The notes under the pieces were generated by a model, which saw nothing but the letters and a program-made list of their open reading frames with translations, was not told the origin of the DNA and searched no databases. A program made the position numbers and the translations under genes. Of a stretch of 6,390 nt of DNA, positions 5,813 to 6,390 are shown piece after piece. The stretch is from an uncultured Spirochaetaceae bacterium (GTDB taxonomy: Bacteria; Spirochaetota; Spirochaetia; Sphaerochaetales; Sphaerochaetaceae): positions 1 to 6,390 of the forward strand of contig CANRIJ010000088.1 of NCBI GenBank assembly GCA_947630635.1. The letters run 5' to 3'. How positions within the stretch are numbered: position 1 is the stretch's first letter; each line of letters opens with the position of its first letter.

Positions 5813-6390
5813 GGAGCTCCTCTGATACCTCTCTGATTTTGCTTATAGAGACTTTAACTTCTTTTCTGTCATATGTGATGAGGCCGTTCTTTTCATCCTC
5901 TACATCAGATAGCTGAGTATAAATGCTTGCCGAGAGTCCCATTTTCTTGGCAGGTATGATCTCCTCTCTATAGAGTCTTAATATGGCATCAGTGAGTTCT
6001 TCTTTTGTTTTGAATGCCTTATATGAGAAGCTTTTATCATCGCTTTCTCCATAACCGCCAAACTCTGAGAGTATTACGGCTCTATCAAGTCTGTCCTTCT
6101 TGAATTTATATTTTCTGAAGTAATTATGGATGCTTTTGACCTCACCAATCCTCTGATCGTGCCAGCCAGAGGCATGGTCGATGATTCTTGACGAGTCTAG
6201 CATTAAGACCTCACTTATAATGCGCTCAGAGTCAAATTGCCCCCAGCCTTCATTAAAGAGGCACCACATGGATATTGAGGTGACATTATAGAGGTGGCTT
6301 ACTGTCTCTAATGCTTCGCCTTCCCATTCATCTCGGGTCTCTTTGTTCTTTCTTCCAAAGAGAGAGTAATGAGAGTCCTTTAGGTATGAG
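5802..6390 (-). CDS. Glycoside hydrolase family 2 protein, C-terminal part (5' end outside window)
   Basis: The last 195 residues of a GH2-type (beta-galactosidase/beta-glucuronidase-like) retaining glycosidase. The TIM-barrel acid/base motif is SMWCLFNEGWGQFD, with the Asn-Glu pair at visible residues 46-47. RIIDHASGWHDQRIGEVKSIHNYF follows. The probable nucleophile motif is VILSEFGGYG, with Glu109. The end GLSASIYTQLSDVEDEKNGLITYDRKEVK is the usual close of the catalytic domain in short bacterial GH2 proteins; little follows it, so there is no added carbohydrate-binding module at the C-terminus. The segment before the acid/base reads LYNVTSISMW where many homologues have xNHPSIxMW. An internal ATG at 6269 is not the real start, since family sequence continues upstream to the edge. 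The substrate cannot be decided, and no signal peptide can be judged. The stop TGA (5804-5802) lies inside the 3' end of ychF. Confidence 0.9.
   Translation of the reverse strand, partial: SYLKDSHYSLFGRKNKETRDEWEGEALETVSHLYNVTSISMWCLFNEGWGQFDSERIISEVLMLDSSRIIDHASGWHDQRIGEVKSIHNYFRKYKFKKDRLDRAVILSEFGGYGESDDKSFSYKAFKTKEELTDAILRLYREEIIPAKKMGLSASIYTQLSDVEDEKNGLITYDRKEVKVSISKIREVSEELLRD

Noticed and set aside
1..6390. Mobile element, CRISPR array, tRNA, toxin-antitoxin or defence genes
   Set aside because: No transposase or integrase motifs, spaced repeats, cloverleaf sequences or small paired genes are seen. Every sizeable coding region belongs to a housekeeping or metabolic family, apart from the barrel-type protein.

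Overview
The window reads as ordinary chromosomal DNA from a diderm bacterium. The best guess is a spirochaete of the Sphaerochaeta/Treponema kind. This rests on a short secreted protein with a Gram-negative-style signal peptide and a terminal Phe, heavy AGA/AGG use for arginine, and the overall look of the YchF, HflX and RlmN proteins. No single gene here is diagnostic, so the placement is an inference of moderate confidence.

Layout. (1) Positions 1-2427, minus strand: a two-gene unit with an OPT-family oligopeptide transporter upstream and an RlmN-like radical SAM 23S rRNA/tRNA methyltransferase downstream. The two overlap by an ATGA stop/start. The transporter frame is broken by an apparent one-base shift near 1600-1611, which splits it into 275-residue and 261-residue parts. 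The RlmN-like gene runs off the left edge. (2) 2428-2605: the divergent upstream region, with a good sigma70-type promoter facing right. (3) 2606-3118, plus strand: a monocistronic 170-residue secreted, probably outer-membrane beta-barrel-type protein, closed by a strong hairpin terminator at 3140-3168. (4) 3258-4535, minus strand: HflX, a ribosome-associated GTPase, convergent with the barrel gene. (5) 4536-4705: the divergent region between hflX and ychF. (6) 4706-5812, plus strand: YchF (the OLA1 family NTPase). (7) 5802-6390, minus strand: the C-terminal part of a GH2-family glycoside hydrolase whose 3' end overlaps the ychF 3' end by 11 bp. It runs off the right edge.

Functionally, three of the genes (rlmN-like, hflX, ychF) concern ribosome modification, rescue or stress control, and hflX and ychF are divergently arranged. 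The transporter and GH2 enzyme suggest a fermentative organism that takes up peptides and oligosaccharides. I see no mobile element, CRISPR array, tRNA, rRNA or recognisable new system. The observations most worth checking are the transporter frameshift, the overlapping tail-to-tail ychF/GH2 ends, and the unassigned small barrel-type protein.
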